Part shown: one piece after another, positions 21,177 through 32,578 of the stretch | Layout of the letters: each line of letters begins with the position of its first letter | How positions within the stretch are numbered: the stretch's first letter is position 1 | Assembly (NCBI GenBank): GCA_026770575.1 | Contig: MU657170.1 | Location: forward strand, 80,990 to 144,989 | DNA from: Pelagophyceae sp. CCMP2097 | Lineage: Eukaryota; Sar; Pelagophyceae | DNA length: 64,000 bases | Direction of reading: 5' to 3' | Position numbers and translations under genes: made by a program | The notes under the pieces: generated by a model | Databases searched by the model: none | What the model was told of the DNA's origin: nothing | Seen by the model: only the letters and a program-made list of their open reading frames with translations

Positions 21177-21589
21177 CAAGCCCGGCGAGGCGGCGTGGAT
21201 GGGCCGCGAGCGCGGCGCGTCGGGCCGCACCGCCGGCGCCGGCAACGAATACGAGCGTGCGATTATGCGCTCGGCAACGAGCGTGCGTTTAGACACAGTT
21301 AAGGGTAAAATGAGGTAAATACCCCAGAAGAAATACCATGGGGCCCGCACGGTCGGGCTCAACTTTGTGACAGTCAGAGATGGCGACGTTTTGATCTTGA
21401 ACCGGCCGCACCGCGCAGCGCTCTCAGCTCGACCCTTTAGCACCGCACCGGCCCGAGTTTGAGCGCGCAGCTTTCAAAGGGAGGAAGCGTCGCAGGATCG
21501 ATTCTTGGCAAGACGGCGCTCTTTCAGTCAACGTTGCCGTCGGCGAGCTGTGAGAGTAGTAGTCCGAGTCGCAGACCGCAACGCGCACG

Positions 21590-23326
21590 ATGTCCACGCC
21601 GAAGCAAAAGTCGTGGTACCGCACGTCGACGGGCCAGCTCTACATCACCTCCGGTGCGTCGCACCCATCCATCGTTGCGCCTCTGGCGGCGGCGGTGCTG
21701 CCGCAGGCCTGTCTTGGGTCCTTTCCAAGGGGGGTTGCAAGGGACCGTGCGGAGGGCAGGGACCGCGAGAGCCTTGCATGGGGCCGTGCTTCAAGGCCGC
21801 ATGGGACCGTGCTCAAGGCCCGCCCTCGGACCGAACAAGAACAAGGAGCCATTGGGGTCTCTCATCTCAAAACACCAGGTGTAACTGTGGTCTTCGAGTG
21901 TTTCGGCGGTCATCAGTTGGAGTTCGTCAAGATCCTGAAGCAAACGTCCCACGCGCCGTGAGCGCATCAAGAAGCGAGAGGATGAAATAAGGGGCTTGCG
22001 CGGACGAACGGACAGAAGGACGGTCGTTTCTAGGTACCCTTCAATCCTGCAAGGCATCGTCGCGACAAAGGGCGTGGCGGGCCTCTGGGACGGCTTCTTG
22101 CCGTGGGGTTTGGTGCAGTCTGCGAGTAAAGGTGCGGTATTCGGTTGGGCCCATTCTACCGTAACGCAACTCGTCGCCGCTCCGGCCAAGGAGTGCTTTC
22201 CAGCGTCAATTTGAATAAACCAGACTACGAAAAGGACGGCTCGAAAGGACCCTCGATACTGGAGACGGGCCTCGATCTCTCGACGAAAGTCAAAAGAGAC
22301 GGCCCCTCGAGAGGACTCCGGTTGAAGCCCCTCCTCCGACTGGGGTCGCGATCGGCACGGACCCGGTCCTTGTATACGGTCCTTGTATATGGTCCTTGAA
22401 ATGCCCCTTTGAAGCGTCGTGCGCTCACCGCCGTGTTCAAGGTATGGTGTCGCCGCTTCACTGTGCGACACCTTCGCTGGCGCCGCAGCGGGCGGCGTCC
22501 AGGGCTTGGTCCTGTCGCCGACGCTGCTGCTGAAGACGCGGGTCATGACGGACCCTGCGTTTAAGGACGCCACGGTGCGTTTTTGAGTTGCACAACGACT
22601 GGCGACCCCGAAGAGCCCCCTCGGATCGCGGCATCCCGTGAAGGGCTCTGCGGGATGAACGCCGATGCCGGCCCTCGTCGAGCAAAAGACTCGACGGCAA
22701 CACGATAGGCCGGCTCGACGTCCGCGCTGACGTCTTCCCTCGAGTCGTGCAAGGTCGGCTTTCGTCTCATTTTGAAGGAGGGCGTCCCGACGCTCTTCAA
22801 GGGCGCGGGCACGTTTGCCTTAAAAAGGACCGCGGACTGGGGGACGAGGTATGCTTTTGTGAACGCCATCGAAGTGTACTGCTTTGGCCTCGGCACGACG
22901 CGAAAATCTCTCGCTTTCAAAGAGCGCATCGCCGCTTCGCTCGCCGGCGGCTTCCTCTCCGCCGCCACCACCATCCCGCTGGACGTCTTGGTAGCGAACA
23001 TGCAATCCGTGCGTTTGGTGCAACGATTGGAAAGCTCGCACGTGCCGTTTAGGCCTCTTCCGCCGGCAAAAAGGTCTCCGCCCTCGGAGCGTTCATGGAG
23101 CAGTACAAGATCGGCGGCCTGAACCACGTCTTCGGCTTCGCCACGCGAGGCTTCGTCGTGCGTTAAATGGGCGGTCGTTTTGTTGTCTCGACGTGGGTCG
23201 TTTCGTTACCACGCCACCTAGGCGCGCGCGACGCACGTCGCGCTGACCACCGCCGTCGTCAAGACGCTGACGAGCTACGTCACCGACATCCTCGAGGACC
23301 GCGCCGCGGTAGACCGTGTGCGATAG
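21590..23326 (+). CDS. Mitochondrial carrier family (SLC25) protein
   Basis: Seven exons, 21590-21653, 21879-21957, 22034-22192, 22442-22574, 22709-23008, 23053-23157 and 23222-23326, total 945 nt and 314 residues, the family's usual size. The three carrier repeats are visible: repeat 1 FECFGGHQLEFVKILKQ then ILQGIVATKGVAGLWDGF; repeat 2 FAGAAAGGVQGLVLSPTLLLK then LILKEGVPTLFKGAGTFALK; repeat 3 SLAGGFLSAATTIPLDVLVA then FMEQYKIGGLNHVFGFATRG. The signature PX(D/E)XX(K/R) is degenerate in all three (QLEFVK, PTLLLK, PLDVLV), so the substrate cannot be guessed and the matrix salt-bridge network must be weak. Expected in the inner mitochondrial membrane. It diverges from the 986-residue gene. Confidence 0.9.
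22225..22400. repeat. Diverged CTCGAAAGGACCC repeats in carrier intron 3
   Basis: A few loose units of the CGAGACGGCCCC/GAAAGGACC type occur within the carrier intron 22193-22441, along with a 13-bp tandem duplication near 22370-22395 (CTTGTATACGGTC and variant). Short and degenerate compared with the large intronic arrays. Confidence 0.4.
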
Positions 23327-23721
23327 GCCACCGATCCCAAAGGGCATCTTTGACCACTACACTATAAAATGCGCAATCAGACTCAACACACGCGCTCAGG
23401 ACCCACTCACGCAGAGGACGCACGCGGTGGACGACGGAGCGATGTTGCGACCGATGCAGCTTGGGCGCCCGAGGTATGCCTCGCGAGGGCTCCGCGGAGC
23501 GAGTGCCGCGCGGCACTGGCACAAGCAGGAAGAGGCCCTCTGATCGAAAAAATGCTGCAGTCCGCAGCGGCAACCCGCACGCGGCACCCCGCGGCGGAGA
23601 TCGGGACGCTCGTCTGCTTCTACCGTGGGAAATCGTGCTCAGACCTTATGTGCCCCGCCGACAACTCGAGAAGATACGCGCCACGCGATGCGCGTCGGTT
23701 CGAGGACTCTAGGGCAAAAAG

Positions 23722-24915
23722 TCAGACCACGTGCCAGAGCCGCGCCGTCTTGTCGCTGCTCCCCGTCGCGACGCGCTTGCCGTCGGGCGAGAAGGCGCAG
23801 CTGTAGACGTCGCCGGTGTGCTCCTCGATAACCAACTGCAGCGCGCCCATCTCGGCGTCCCACAGCCGCGCCGTCCAGTCGCAGCTCGCCGTCGCGACGC
23901 GCTTGCAGTCGGGCGAGAACGCGTAGCCCGAGACGATGCATTCGTGTCCCTCGAGCGTCGTCTGCAGCGCGCCCGTCTCGGCGTCCCACAGCCGCGCCGT
24001 CCAGTCGTAGCTCACGACGCGATCGCCGTCGGGCGAGAACGCGCAGCTAACAATGTGGTCGTGCCCGTCGAGCGTCGTCAGATGCGCGCCCGTCTCGGCG
24101 TCCCACAGCCACGCCGTCGCGTCGGTGCTCGCCGTCAAAATGCGCTCGCCGTCGGGCGAGAACGCGCAGCTGTTAATGGCGCCGGCGTGCCCCTCGAGCG
24201 TCAGCAGCAGCGCGCCCGTGTCGGCATCCCAGAGCTTCGCCGTCTCATCTTGACTCGCTGTCAAGACGCGCGTGCCGTCGGGCGAGAAAGCACAGCAGTT
24301 GACGTAGGTGGTATGCCCCTCGAGCGTCGCCAGCGGCGCGCCCGTCGTGGCGTCCCAGAGCCACGCCGTCCCGTCGGCGCTCGCCGTCAAAATGCGCTCG
24401 CTGTCGGGCGAGAACACGCAGCTCTTGATGCAGGAGTCGTGCCCCTCGAGCGTCGTCAGCAGCATGCCCGTCTCGGCGTCCCAGAGCCGAGCCGTACCGT
24501 CGTGGCTCGACGTCAAAATGCGCTCGTCGTCGGGCGAGAACGCGCAGCTCCCGACCCAGTCGGTGTGGCCCTTGAGCGTCGCCAGCAGCGCGCCCATCTC
24601 GGCGTCCCAGAGCCGCGCCGTGCCGTCGCCGCTCGCCGTCACGTAGCGCGTGCCGTCGGGCGAGAACGCGCAGCACCAGACGGTCTGGGTATGCCCCTTG
24701 AGGACTGCCGCGCCTTTCAGAATCAGGTCGTTCCAGACGAGCCTGCGCACGGCCGGCGCCACGGCTTGCGAGTCGCGAGCCAATCCTTGCGCGACGAAGA
24801 GCGCGTTGGGCGCCGCCGCCAGCCGCAGGATGAGCGCGAGCAGGTCGCGCTGCTCAAAGACGTCGACCGCCGAAGCGCCGGGGCGCACCGCGACGGGCCG
24901 CGCGGCATCGTCCAT
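23722..24915 (-). CDS. WD40-repeat protein, eight repeats
   Basis: A single-exon frame from ATG 24915 (MDDAARPVAV) gives 397 residues. Residues 1-65 are helical, with DVFEQRDLLALILRLAA, and may be an F-box-like or dimerising segment. Eight WD40 repeats of about 42 residues follow, each of the form LEGHxxxVxxCAFSPDGxR then WLWDAETG or RLWDAE, ending TARLWHVV. The repeats are close to 126-bp tandem copies with nearly identical DNA, which suggests recent internal amplification. Such propellers are interaction platforms; no partner can be inferred. A 485-codon antisense frame over the same DNA is a shadow of the repeats. Longer in-frame starts upstream of 24915 lack conservation support. Confidence 0.9.
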   Translation of the reverse strand: MDDAARPVAVRPGASAVDVFEQRDLLALILRLAAAPNALFVAQGLARDSQAVAPAVRRLVWNDLILKGAAVLKGHTQTVWCCAFSPDGTRYVTASGDGTARLWDAEMGALLATLKGHTDWVGSCAFSPDDERILTSSHDGTARLWDAETGMLLTTLEGHDSCIKSCVFSPDSERILTASADGTAWLWDATTGAPLATLEGHTTYVNCCAFSPDGTRVLTASQDETAKLWDADTGALLLTLEGHAGAINSCAFSPDGERILTASTDATAWLWDAETGAHLTTLDGHDHIVSCAFSPDGDRVVSYDWTARLWDAETGALQTTLEGHECIVSGYAFSPDCKRVATASCDWTARLWDAEMGALQLVIEEHTGDVYSCAFSPDGKRVATGSSDKTARLWHVV

Positions 24916-25352
24916 CGCCACCCCGGGGCGCCGAGGCCCTCGGCGGGATCTAGTCCTGAGTACGCCGCGTCGGCTTTGCGGCCGGAGCGTCGACCTAGAG
25001 AGAAGCCGGTGAGTTGCGGCGCGCGGGTGTTTGGCCAGCGCGGTATGAACTTTGCGCTTCATAAATCGATCGTTCGTGAGGTGTTCTTCTTCGACATGTA
25101 TAGTTCGGTGTGGTGCATGACAGTTCATTTCAGCAAGAAAGGCCAAACAGGGCGGACGCGGGGTCGAACGAGCCTGAGGCTTTTTTGACGTTTAAAGCTC
25201 GCCGAACTCACCGAAACAACTCTCAACGGCCAGCATTCCCTACCGGATGTTGGAATCGGAGAAGGTAATCGAAGTCCCGTCGAGCAAAGGCTCCGTCTCG
25301 TGCCCACCGGGCCGGCTCTCTCTTTGCGGTCCGCGTCGGCGAGCGCGGGGCA

Positions 25353-27188
25353 AAATGCTGCCGTTGTTGCGAAGAGGACTTATGCCGCGCGGCCGCGCGG
25401 TCTGGCCTGGAGCCCTCGCGCCGCGGTTGCCGCGGGCCGCCGCGCGAGGTTTCGCGAATAAGGTGGCCATGCTCATGAATATGGATCCACGCCTCCTCTC
25501 GGAAGAGGACCAGCGGAAGCGCGCTCGCGCGTGGGAGTTCGCGGCCTGTTCAGACGTGTCCGCGCCCGCGCCGTCGACGACGGGACAACCAAAGGACCGA
25601 GACCGCAGCTGGCGGACCACCCTATACGGACCGGGGCCTCTCTGCGCCCCGAGGCGGTCCGGCCGGGGCCTATACGGCCTCGACGCTCCGCGCCCCTCTC
25701 TGGGCCCCGCAGGCTCGGGGCCTCTCCGGCCTTTTGGGCCTCCGGGCATTCGGGCCTTCGAACTCGAACGTTGTGCGTAGGCCCGTCTCCGGGCGCAACA
25801 ACGGCGATTTGTGGCGCATCGATGTGCACACAATGCCATGTGCGTCTTTACTTGCCATGCCTATTGCGCCGCCGGCGGGCCTTTGGCGGCCTTTGGACAC
25901 GAAAGGCAGGCGGTACGCGCGTGACGAGCCCGGAGATTGCGGCTCACCTCTTGGAGTTTATGTGAGTTGGTCTTTACTTGGTATTTACTTGGTATTTACT
26001 TGGTGTTTACTGACGTCCGTCGTCGAGAGGGCGGCCCGCGCACGCCCCCTCACAGGTGCGGCAAGCGCCTGTCGCACTGCAAGAAGCCGGACAAGATGAA
26101 CGCAAAGGGGCGGCGGTTTAAGAATCAGGGCGACTCATGGCGGAATATCGTCACTTCCCGCGTCGGAAACCCACGTCAGGGCCCGCGGCGGACCCGTAGA
26201 GGGCAGAGGGCCTTTGGCGAGGGTGGCTTCGTATACGGCCGCGGGTTTCCGGTCGGGAGCCCGACGTCGCCGAGTTGAAGTCTTTTGCCACGCTTCTCCA
26301 CGGGATTTGTTCTCGTCTTTTTCCATTCTTTTCACGGGATTTGTTTTAGATCGCTCAGTACACGTGCATCGGCTTCCGCGAGCATTTGACAAAGGCGTGC
26401 GACTTGAAGATGGTGCCCAACGAGCCGCTGCAGGAGATCACGGCCAAATCCGTACGAAAGTACAAGAAGAGCGGTACGTCGAGTGCCGTCCGACGCCTCT
26501 GCTGAAAGAGGCCGCAGCTCGACGAGGCGTGGGCGGTCTCGTTGGAGGGTCATGCAACTCTTTGATGCTTGAAGGCTCGGGTCTTCCGAACTCTTGGATG
26601 AAGGCAAACCCGATGCCTCAAGCCCTCGCGCCTCTTCGACTGCCTTCGTTCGACTGCCATTTTAGGCAAATCGATGCCCGTCGCTGTCCCCAACGGCATG
26701 CCGCCGTTCGAAAAGGGCGGCGTTGGCGCCCGCGCCGGAAAGACGGAAAAAGGAAAGCTCAGAGCTCTCGTCATTTTGCCATGCTTTTACAGGACTTGAT
26801 AGGTGCGCGACGCGCTGCAGTGGGCGCGCGTGCGCTACGCCTTTCTGTACAAGGGCAGTTCCGGCAGCTTTTGGTTCCCCAAGGATCGATGGCAGAATTC
26901 TCGAGACGACCTGATTAAATACACAATCCAGGCGCGTGATTTTGCGATTTTGAGCCGTTTGAGGTTTCTGGCGATTTTCAAGTCTTCTTGCGATTTTCAA
27001 GTCCTCTCGAACTTTGGAAAACGGCCACCCCTTTGTAGGTCAAGGAGGAGCGGGAACGGAAGCGCGCGGCTCAGATCGCGTCGGGAATCCCGATCAAACG
27101 GGACCCCGCCCCGTCGACCGTCTATGACAAAGAAGGCAACGAATCCAGCGACATTACAGACTTCGTCGACGACGACGACTTCGAGGAA

Positions 27189-27227
<39 letters not shown>

Positions 27228-27326
27228 GACGACGATGACGCGGGCGCGCCCCGGAAGCCTTCGGCGAGCGCGGGCCGGCCCGCCACCGGCAACACCAAGC
27301 ACGCCGCGCCGCGGAGCAGGCCCTGA
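25353..27326 (+). CDS. Unrecognised multi-exon protein with polyaspartate tail
   Basis: Exons with good splice sites are 26056-26149 (CGKRLSHCKKPDKMNAKGRR), 26350-26473 (YTCIGFREHLTKACDLKMV), from 26666 (SMPVAVPNGMPPFEKGGVG), 26803-26931 (DALQWARVRYAFLYKGSSG) and 27039-27326, which ends in a run of about 15 Asp/Glu and a basic tail before TGA. An upstream frame from ATG 25353 (MLPLLRRGLMPRGRAVW) looks like a mitochondrial presequence and may be the first exon; this link is a guess. I do not recognise the family. The intron after 26931 starts GCGCGT, a GC-AG intron needed to keep VKEERERKRAAQ in frame. An array of TATTTACTTGG units lies at 25970-26010. Confidence 0.5.
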
Positions 27327-27737
27327 CCGGCAGGCGTCTTGCGGTCCCGAACGTGTAAGCCGCACCCATCCCTTTCGGCGCCGTTTTCAAAAAGACGGGA
27401 GGGGTGCCGTCTCTCGACGGGGCCGTTTTGAAAAGGCGTTTTTGAAAAGGCGTTTTTGAAAAGTTGGAATCGTAAATGGCACACTCCAGACCCCATCTCC
27501 GCGCCCCAACCCGTCTCCGCGCCCGTCTCGGTGCCACTTCGCAGACGCACGCTGCCAGATCGTGCGGGTTCTGAGTTCCGGCGAGTCTGAACGAAGCTGG
27601 CTCCCTCTGGTCGCCACGAGGCCGCAAAGGCGGGGTCTTCGATTACGGTTACGGGCGGGCTCGAGGAGCCTCGCGGGCGCGGGCGAGCGGGAACGATGCC
27701 GGCGGTCGGCCGGCGATTGCCGGCGGACGGACGGCGA

Positions 27738-28819
27738 TCACGTCGGCCGGCCGGAGCGCGCCGCGCGCGCGAGATACGCCTCGATGTCTCGGGCCATCAC
27801 CGTGGCGTCGGCGTGCCCCTTGGCCGCAGCGCGCTTGACGAGGCGCAGCGCTTCGTGGTGGTCCTGCGGCACGCCGTGGCCTTTTGCGTGACACGTGCCG
27901 AGGTTTAAGAGCGCGTTCGGGTGGCCCTGCGCCGCGGCGAGCCGGAACCACTTGATGGCTTCGGCGTACGACTGCGGCACGCCCCTGCCGCTGCCGAACA
28001 ATGCGCGGAGATTGGATTGGGATACAGGAGAGCCTTGCTCGGCCGCGCGTCAGTACCACTGCACAGCGGTCGAGTCCAAAGCGCGGCCGTCTCGGGGTCG
28101 ATCTTGACGCCTTCCCCAACATCATAGCAATGTCCCAATTGATTCTGAGCTGGTGCGTGCCCTTGCGCCGCCGCGAGCTCGTAAAGCTGGACCGCCCGCT
28201 TCAAGTTCGTCTTCAGACCAAATGCACCATAACTGTACGAGTCTCCAAGCTGCACCTGCGCCTCGGCGTTCCCCCTGTCCGCGTGCTTCTGCAGCCGGCG
28301 CAGCCGCTCGGCAGTCGTGGGGGCGGGTGCTCGGCAGAGTGGGCATCGCTTGTCGTACTGCTGGCACTTGACGGAGCAGTCCTTGCAAATCCTCTTGCAG
28401 CAGCAATTGTAGAATATTTGTCGGTTAACTTCGCGTGGAAGTCGATCGAGGCAGATGGCGCAAGTGCCGCGCCAGCCCTCCGAGTCGTCGTTCGGCGCGC
28501 TGGCCTTGACCGCTGCCGTCGCCATCGTTTGAACAGCCGATAAGCGCGCCGCCGCCTTGGAACCGTCCGCCAATAAGACGTCCTCAGCGATGGCCGGCTC
28601 CTCCTTGACCTTTTTCGCCGGCATCAGCTCGTCGAGAAGCCGGTCCTGGAACGCGGCGGTCATCTGCCTGCAGTGCGCCTTGTGCCCGCCCTCGTTCCAG
28701 TCGACGAGCTGGCACTTTTTCGAGCAGTAGTGGCGCGACTTGCACCTGGTGCAGTGCTTGCCGCCCGGCGCGAGGCAGACGCAGCACGGCTTGGGCGCGG
28801 CGGCCGGCGCGTCGGCCAT
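27738..28819 (-). pseudogene. MYND / RING-like / Sel1 gene, copy B, disrupted
   Basis: Starts MADAPAAAPKPCCVCLAPGG at 28819. The MYND finger (YCSKKCQ), the RING-like module (CAICLDRLP ... NCCCKRICKDC ... CPLCR) and the first Sel1 repeats are intact to about 28065. There a roughly 20-bp insertion relative to copy C shifts the frame, and a TGA also replaces the expected arginine codon (WY*RAAEQG). The original frame resumes at 28001 (FGSGRGVPQSYAEAIKW) and reaches the shared C-terminus ARSGRPT at 27738. Two independent lesions argue for a pseudogene. Both flanks are duplicated around copy C. Confidence 0.8.
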
Positions 28820-30200
28820 CGTGGCGGTCCGTCGAGTGCTGGGCGTTCGCCTCCAGCCGAGTCCTCCACAGGTGCTCGAAGGTTGCAGGGTCGGCCCCTG
28901 GACACCACCGGCGAGCGAAGCCGGCAAGGCACACGGACGGCCGAGCCTCCCACAGGGGGCGCGTCACTCGAGCTCGGCGAGAATCGCGGTCACGGTGAGT
29001 TTCCGGAAGTTGCGAATACAACCATGATCGGTGGGTTCATTCACCGCGAGCGACGTGAGTCGGCGATAATTTGATGGGACAGACCATGGCAAAGCAAAAT
29101 GGCTGTCCGGTGCACAATGATTTGATGTCTGGAAGGCCCCCGCTCCGGCATCTAGGCACAATGGGCAACCGGTTGAGCATTGCAGATAGAGCAGCATTGC
29201 AGGAGCCCTCGTCCCCGGTCAGGCATGTGCGCATGATGGATTGCCGGAGGGCATGTAGCAGGAGCAAGCATACGCGCTTCGCTTAAGCAGTTGACGCGGC
29301 TATTAGAGCCCGCCCAAGCTGCCGTCCACTCAAAGTGGAGTAAGTCCGAGCCAACGGACCGCAGGATCCAACGGGCGGTTGAGCGCAGCGAACCGTCCGT
29401 TGGATTCTGCGTTCCGTTGGCGTGTGGATTGTGGGCTTGAGGAAGGAACAGCGCTGGAGTTCCGCCACGCTACTCCTAGGTATGTGCTTACTCGTAGCGC
29501 GGCGTCCTTTGCCCTTGGAAAACGTTCGGTCTCTGTGGCTCCTTGTTTGACTCTGCTCGTCCGCGCCCTGCTCGTCCACGACACGCGTCGCGTAAGCTTC
29601 CCCCGAGCCTACAACTCACAAAACGGGGAGAGTGCGACAGCAGTGGAGGGTGGGACAAGAAAAGCTTACCAACCTAGAGCGCGCAGCACGAGGCGGCGCC
29701 CATGCGCTGTATAAGTGGCGAGTCGTTGCGCGCTTGAAAGCTTGTAAAGGCAGACGCGGATTTTATCAAATCCAATAGGCGCGAGAAGCGCGAAAACACA
29801 TTGTGCGTTACATATCTCCGGACGCTCGCTTGCGCGGAGAAATGAACCAGTGAGAAAGACCTACCTGCCCACCCGATTCTAACTCCCTCATTCCGCATGT
29901 TTGGCGAAGACCAAGGTCCAAGCGCAGGTACAAGGGGGAAAGATATTCACGTATCGACGCGTGTCGTGGACGAGCGGAGCAGGGCGGGGCAGAGCGTGGC
30001 GTCGACGAGCAGTGATGAGGAGTCCTCCTTAGATTTCCGTAGGAAATAGACGCCGAGTATACCTGGCGGAGGGAGCGTGTCCGACGAGGGCGCGGTCCTA
30101 CGGTATAGAAGGATTTCAAGCCCCCCTCTCACGGCTCCTTATCACTGCACGGCCGGCGGCGTACAACTCTCAAAGTTCTCGGGGTCAACATGAAACTGCC
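28820..30200. other. Duplicated upstream block, then gene-poor DNA
   Basis: 28820-28930 is nearly identical to 35168-35280, the upstream side of copy C, so the duplication extends beyond the coding part. From 28980 to 30200 no gene is supported. Copies of the dispersed motif around GACGCGTGTCGTGGACGAGC lie at 29560-29602 (inverted) and 29944-30090 (direct), matching 277-400 in the first transposon-like element. Confidence 0.6.
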
Positions 30201-30204
30201 ACTC

Positions 30205-30470
30205 ATTTTCTCACCTCCACAGGACGTTAGGTGAGACTTGAAGTGGCTTGACATGTCCGGGCCGACCCAAGGTGTCGGGCTGGAGGCGGAACTCTCCCTT
30301 TTTTCGCGTACCCTACGCGCAATCTCGATTTTAGCGTCGCCAAAAGCTGGTTTGAGGTGGTTTTCCGTTGTCTTCGTTTGAGTTCCGCCTCCCTGCCGCT
30401 TCGCTGGGGCCGGCTGTAGGCCCTGGCCACACCAGATCCCGACCTAGTGCCCTGTGGAGGTGAGAAATAA
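30205..30470. mobile_element. 265-bp miniature inverted-repeat element
   Basis: The ends are TTTCTCACCTCCACAGGAC at 30207-30225 and, in reverse, ATTTCTCACCTCCACAGGGC ending near 30468. The match extends about 27 bp through TAGGT. The interior has no coding capacity. It looks like a MITE. No clear target-site duplication was found. Confidence 0.6.
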
Positions 30471-30799
30471 GGCCCAAAATTTAGGCTGTGGGCTCCATTT
30501 TGTAAGTTATGGGCTTCATTTCACTTAAAACGGCCATGCAAACCCGCAATTACAAGAAAATAGTGTCAAGTTTCACACCATTTTATTCTTGAAAACGGAT
30601 TCGCGCTCGGCGGACCGAGCCCGTAAACAAACTCTCGACGTCGGGGACCGCGCCGCCACCAGCCCGCGCCGTAGCGACCAAAAGTGGCCCCATACCTCGT
30701 TTGTAGCCCGAGAAATTTGTATCTGACTGGAATCCCATTCATGTTGACCCCCCCTTGTACCAACGACAGGCAACCATCCTACCGATCGATAATTGCCAA

Positions 30800-31580
30800 C
30801 ATTTCAGATCCGAAAAGTATCGTCGATAGTGACGAACCACAATGAAATGAGCATACCCCAGGTCACGAGATGTGGTGAGAGCGAGCGAGCGACTTCGGCC
30901 GAGTCGCTCTCGAAGGCCCGGCGCGAGCGAGCGACTTGCGGTAATACGGGTTTTTGGGGAAACCCGGAGCGGAGCGAGCGAGCGACTTTTGATGTCGGAA
31001 AATACTGTGTAGGCACCTCGTGATGTACCCTCGATTCGGACTCTTCCGAGGCAAATCGGGGGTGTTTCATCCGGCTCAAGATAATATAGGTCCTTGCTCA
31101 AGGTTAAATTCCGTCATTTCCGACGACATTTGGCGAGACACAGCACATGGATATCGTGCAAGAGACCGACCTCCCGATGACACAGGCAATGCGCATTTGA
31201 AGATCTTGCCGAAGAGATTCTACGGTGCTTTCCCTAACGGGAGGTACTAGCGTCCGAATTTCATCAAGATCCACCCGCCACGACGAACAGGACACGCGCC
31301 TCTGCACGCTCCGAAGCTACCAATCAAACGAGCGAGGTGGGAGCGAGCGAACGACTTTGATGGACCAAAACCGATCGCTCTATACCAAGAGCGAGCGAGC
31401 GACGGCAGAGACAAAATCGCTTAGGTGGCGCCTCTGCGAGCGAGCGAACGAGCCACTGTCGCAGGAGGCCTCACGGAGCGACCGAGTGACTTCACGGGCA
31501 TGATCTCGTGACCTGGGGTGTGCTCATTTCATTGTGGCTCGTCACATACTTCGTCGATATTTGCCGGATTTGGAGGTCGA
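30800..31580. mobile_element. Inverted-repeat element with GAGCGAGCGAC interior, long copy
   Basis: The left arm near 30815-30880 and the right arm at 31500-31575 (inverted) share about 75 bp, with the core CACAATGAAATGAGCA followed by CCCCAGGTCACGAGA. The interior has repeated clusters of GAGCGAGCGAGCGAC. A shorter relative with the same core at both ends lies at 44865-45135. No transposase is visible. Confidence 0.7.
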
Positions 31581-32049
31581 GAGGCACTTTGAAGCTATGA
31601 ATTCCTTCAAAGTGCATCTAGGAACTCGTAATTTTGGTAAAATTTAACTTAATAAGTGCTGTTAAGTTCCGTTGAGGGTCCGGTTGAGGTAAAATACCCG
31701 CATACCTGCGAAGTACCATCGATACTTCGTCGATATTTGCCAGGATTATCGTCAATCCTAGTTGCCGATATTTGCCGGAAGTCCCTACCCCCCCTGTCGT
31801 CCTGTACACGCGTCGTACACGTGAATATACTTCCCCCCACAAAATCGTCCAACGTGTCGTCTCTCGCGCTGTGGTCGAGGGCCAGTGCACTTGGTTGTGC
31901 GCATCACCTTCAGCGGTGGCGTTTCGTTCCCTCGCTTTGCACTTCCGAGTGTAAAAGCGAGTGCGCTCGTTGCGTGAACTCAAAGGTGCCATCGTCTACC
32001 GCTTGTGCCCCCTGTTGCTCCGCAGCTGAGTACACATGTGTGTCTACTA

Positions 32050-32153
32050 ACAGCCCGAGGTCGCCGGTTCGAATCCGGCATATTGTTTGGAACAGCCCGA
32101 GGTCGCCGGTTCGAATCCGGCATATGGAAAAAAAAAAAAAAAAAAAAAAAAAA
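32050..32153 (+). mobile_element. tRNA-derived retroposon end with poly(A)
   Basis: Two copies, 42 bp apart (from 32050 and 32092), of a tRNA 3' half: GCCGG TTCGAAT CCGGC forms a perfect T-stem and loop preceded by the variable-region-like CCCGAGGTC. The second copy runs straight into 26 adenines (32128-32153). No matching 5' tRNA half, anticodon arm or acceptor is present, so these are not tRNA genes. The structure fits a SINE-like retroposon whose internal B-box region has been duplicated. A second B-box-like stretch, GTCGCGAGTTCGAGCCTG, lies near 32350. Confidence 0.65.
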
Positions 32154-32578
32154 TGACATTGTGATGTGGTTTATATACACTTCTGATCCGGCTCCTGGCA
32201 CTGGGACCGGAATTCCCTTTTGCCAGGATTAACGTCGGTGTTGAAGATTGTGTACAAACATCGCATGGGTCATCCAGGATCGGGCCCATCTTCAGTGGGC
32301 GGCTCCAGGCCGCCCGTCCGATGGGCCCTCCAGTTCAAATGTCTTGCATGAGGTCGCGAGTTCGAGCCTGCTCGTTCACGTTTCTACTCCGCTTGGCATG
32401 CGAATTTGGCTGCTCGTCCTGTACACGCGTCGTACACGTGAATATATTTCCCCCTGTCGTTGGTACCTGTCCAAGCGACCAGGCCCGGGTGTTCCAGGGC
32501 GCCAGGTGCCCCCCAACCCCCCAAGCATCCCGCGGGGTTGGCGACCAGCCACCCAGGCGCCGGCGGTCCAGAGTCGAC

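Noticed and set aside
23731..25188. 485-codon plus-strand open frame
   Set aside because: It is the mirror of the WD40 repeats. The 126-bp repeat period keeps the antisense frame open, giving a meaningless arginine-rich repeat protein.
32050..32126. Two tRNA genes
   Set aside because: Only the T-arm half folds. The D-arm, anticodon arm and acceptor stem are missing in both copies, and the second runs into poly(A).
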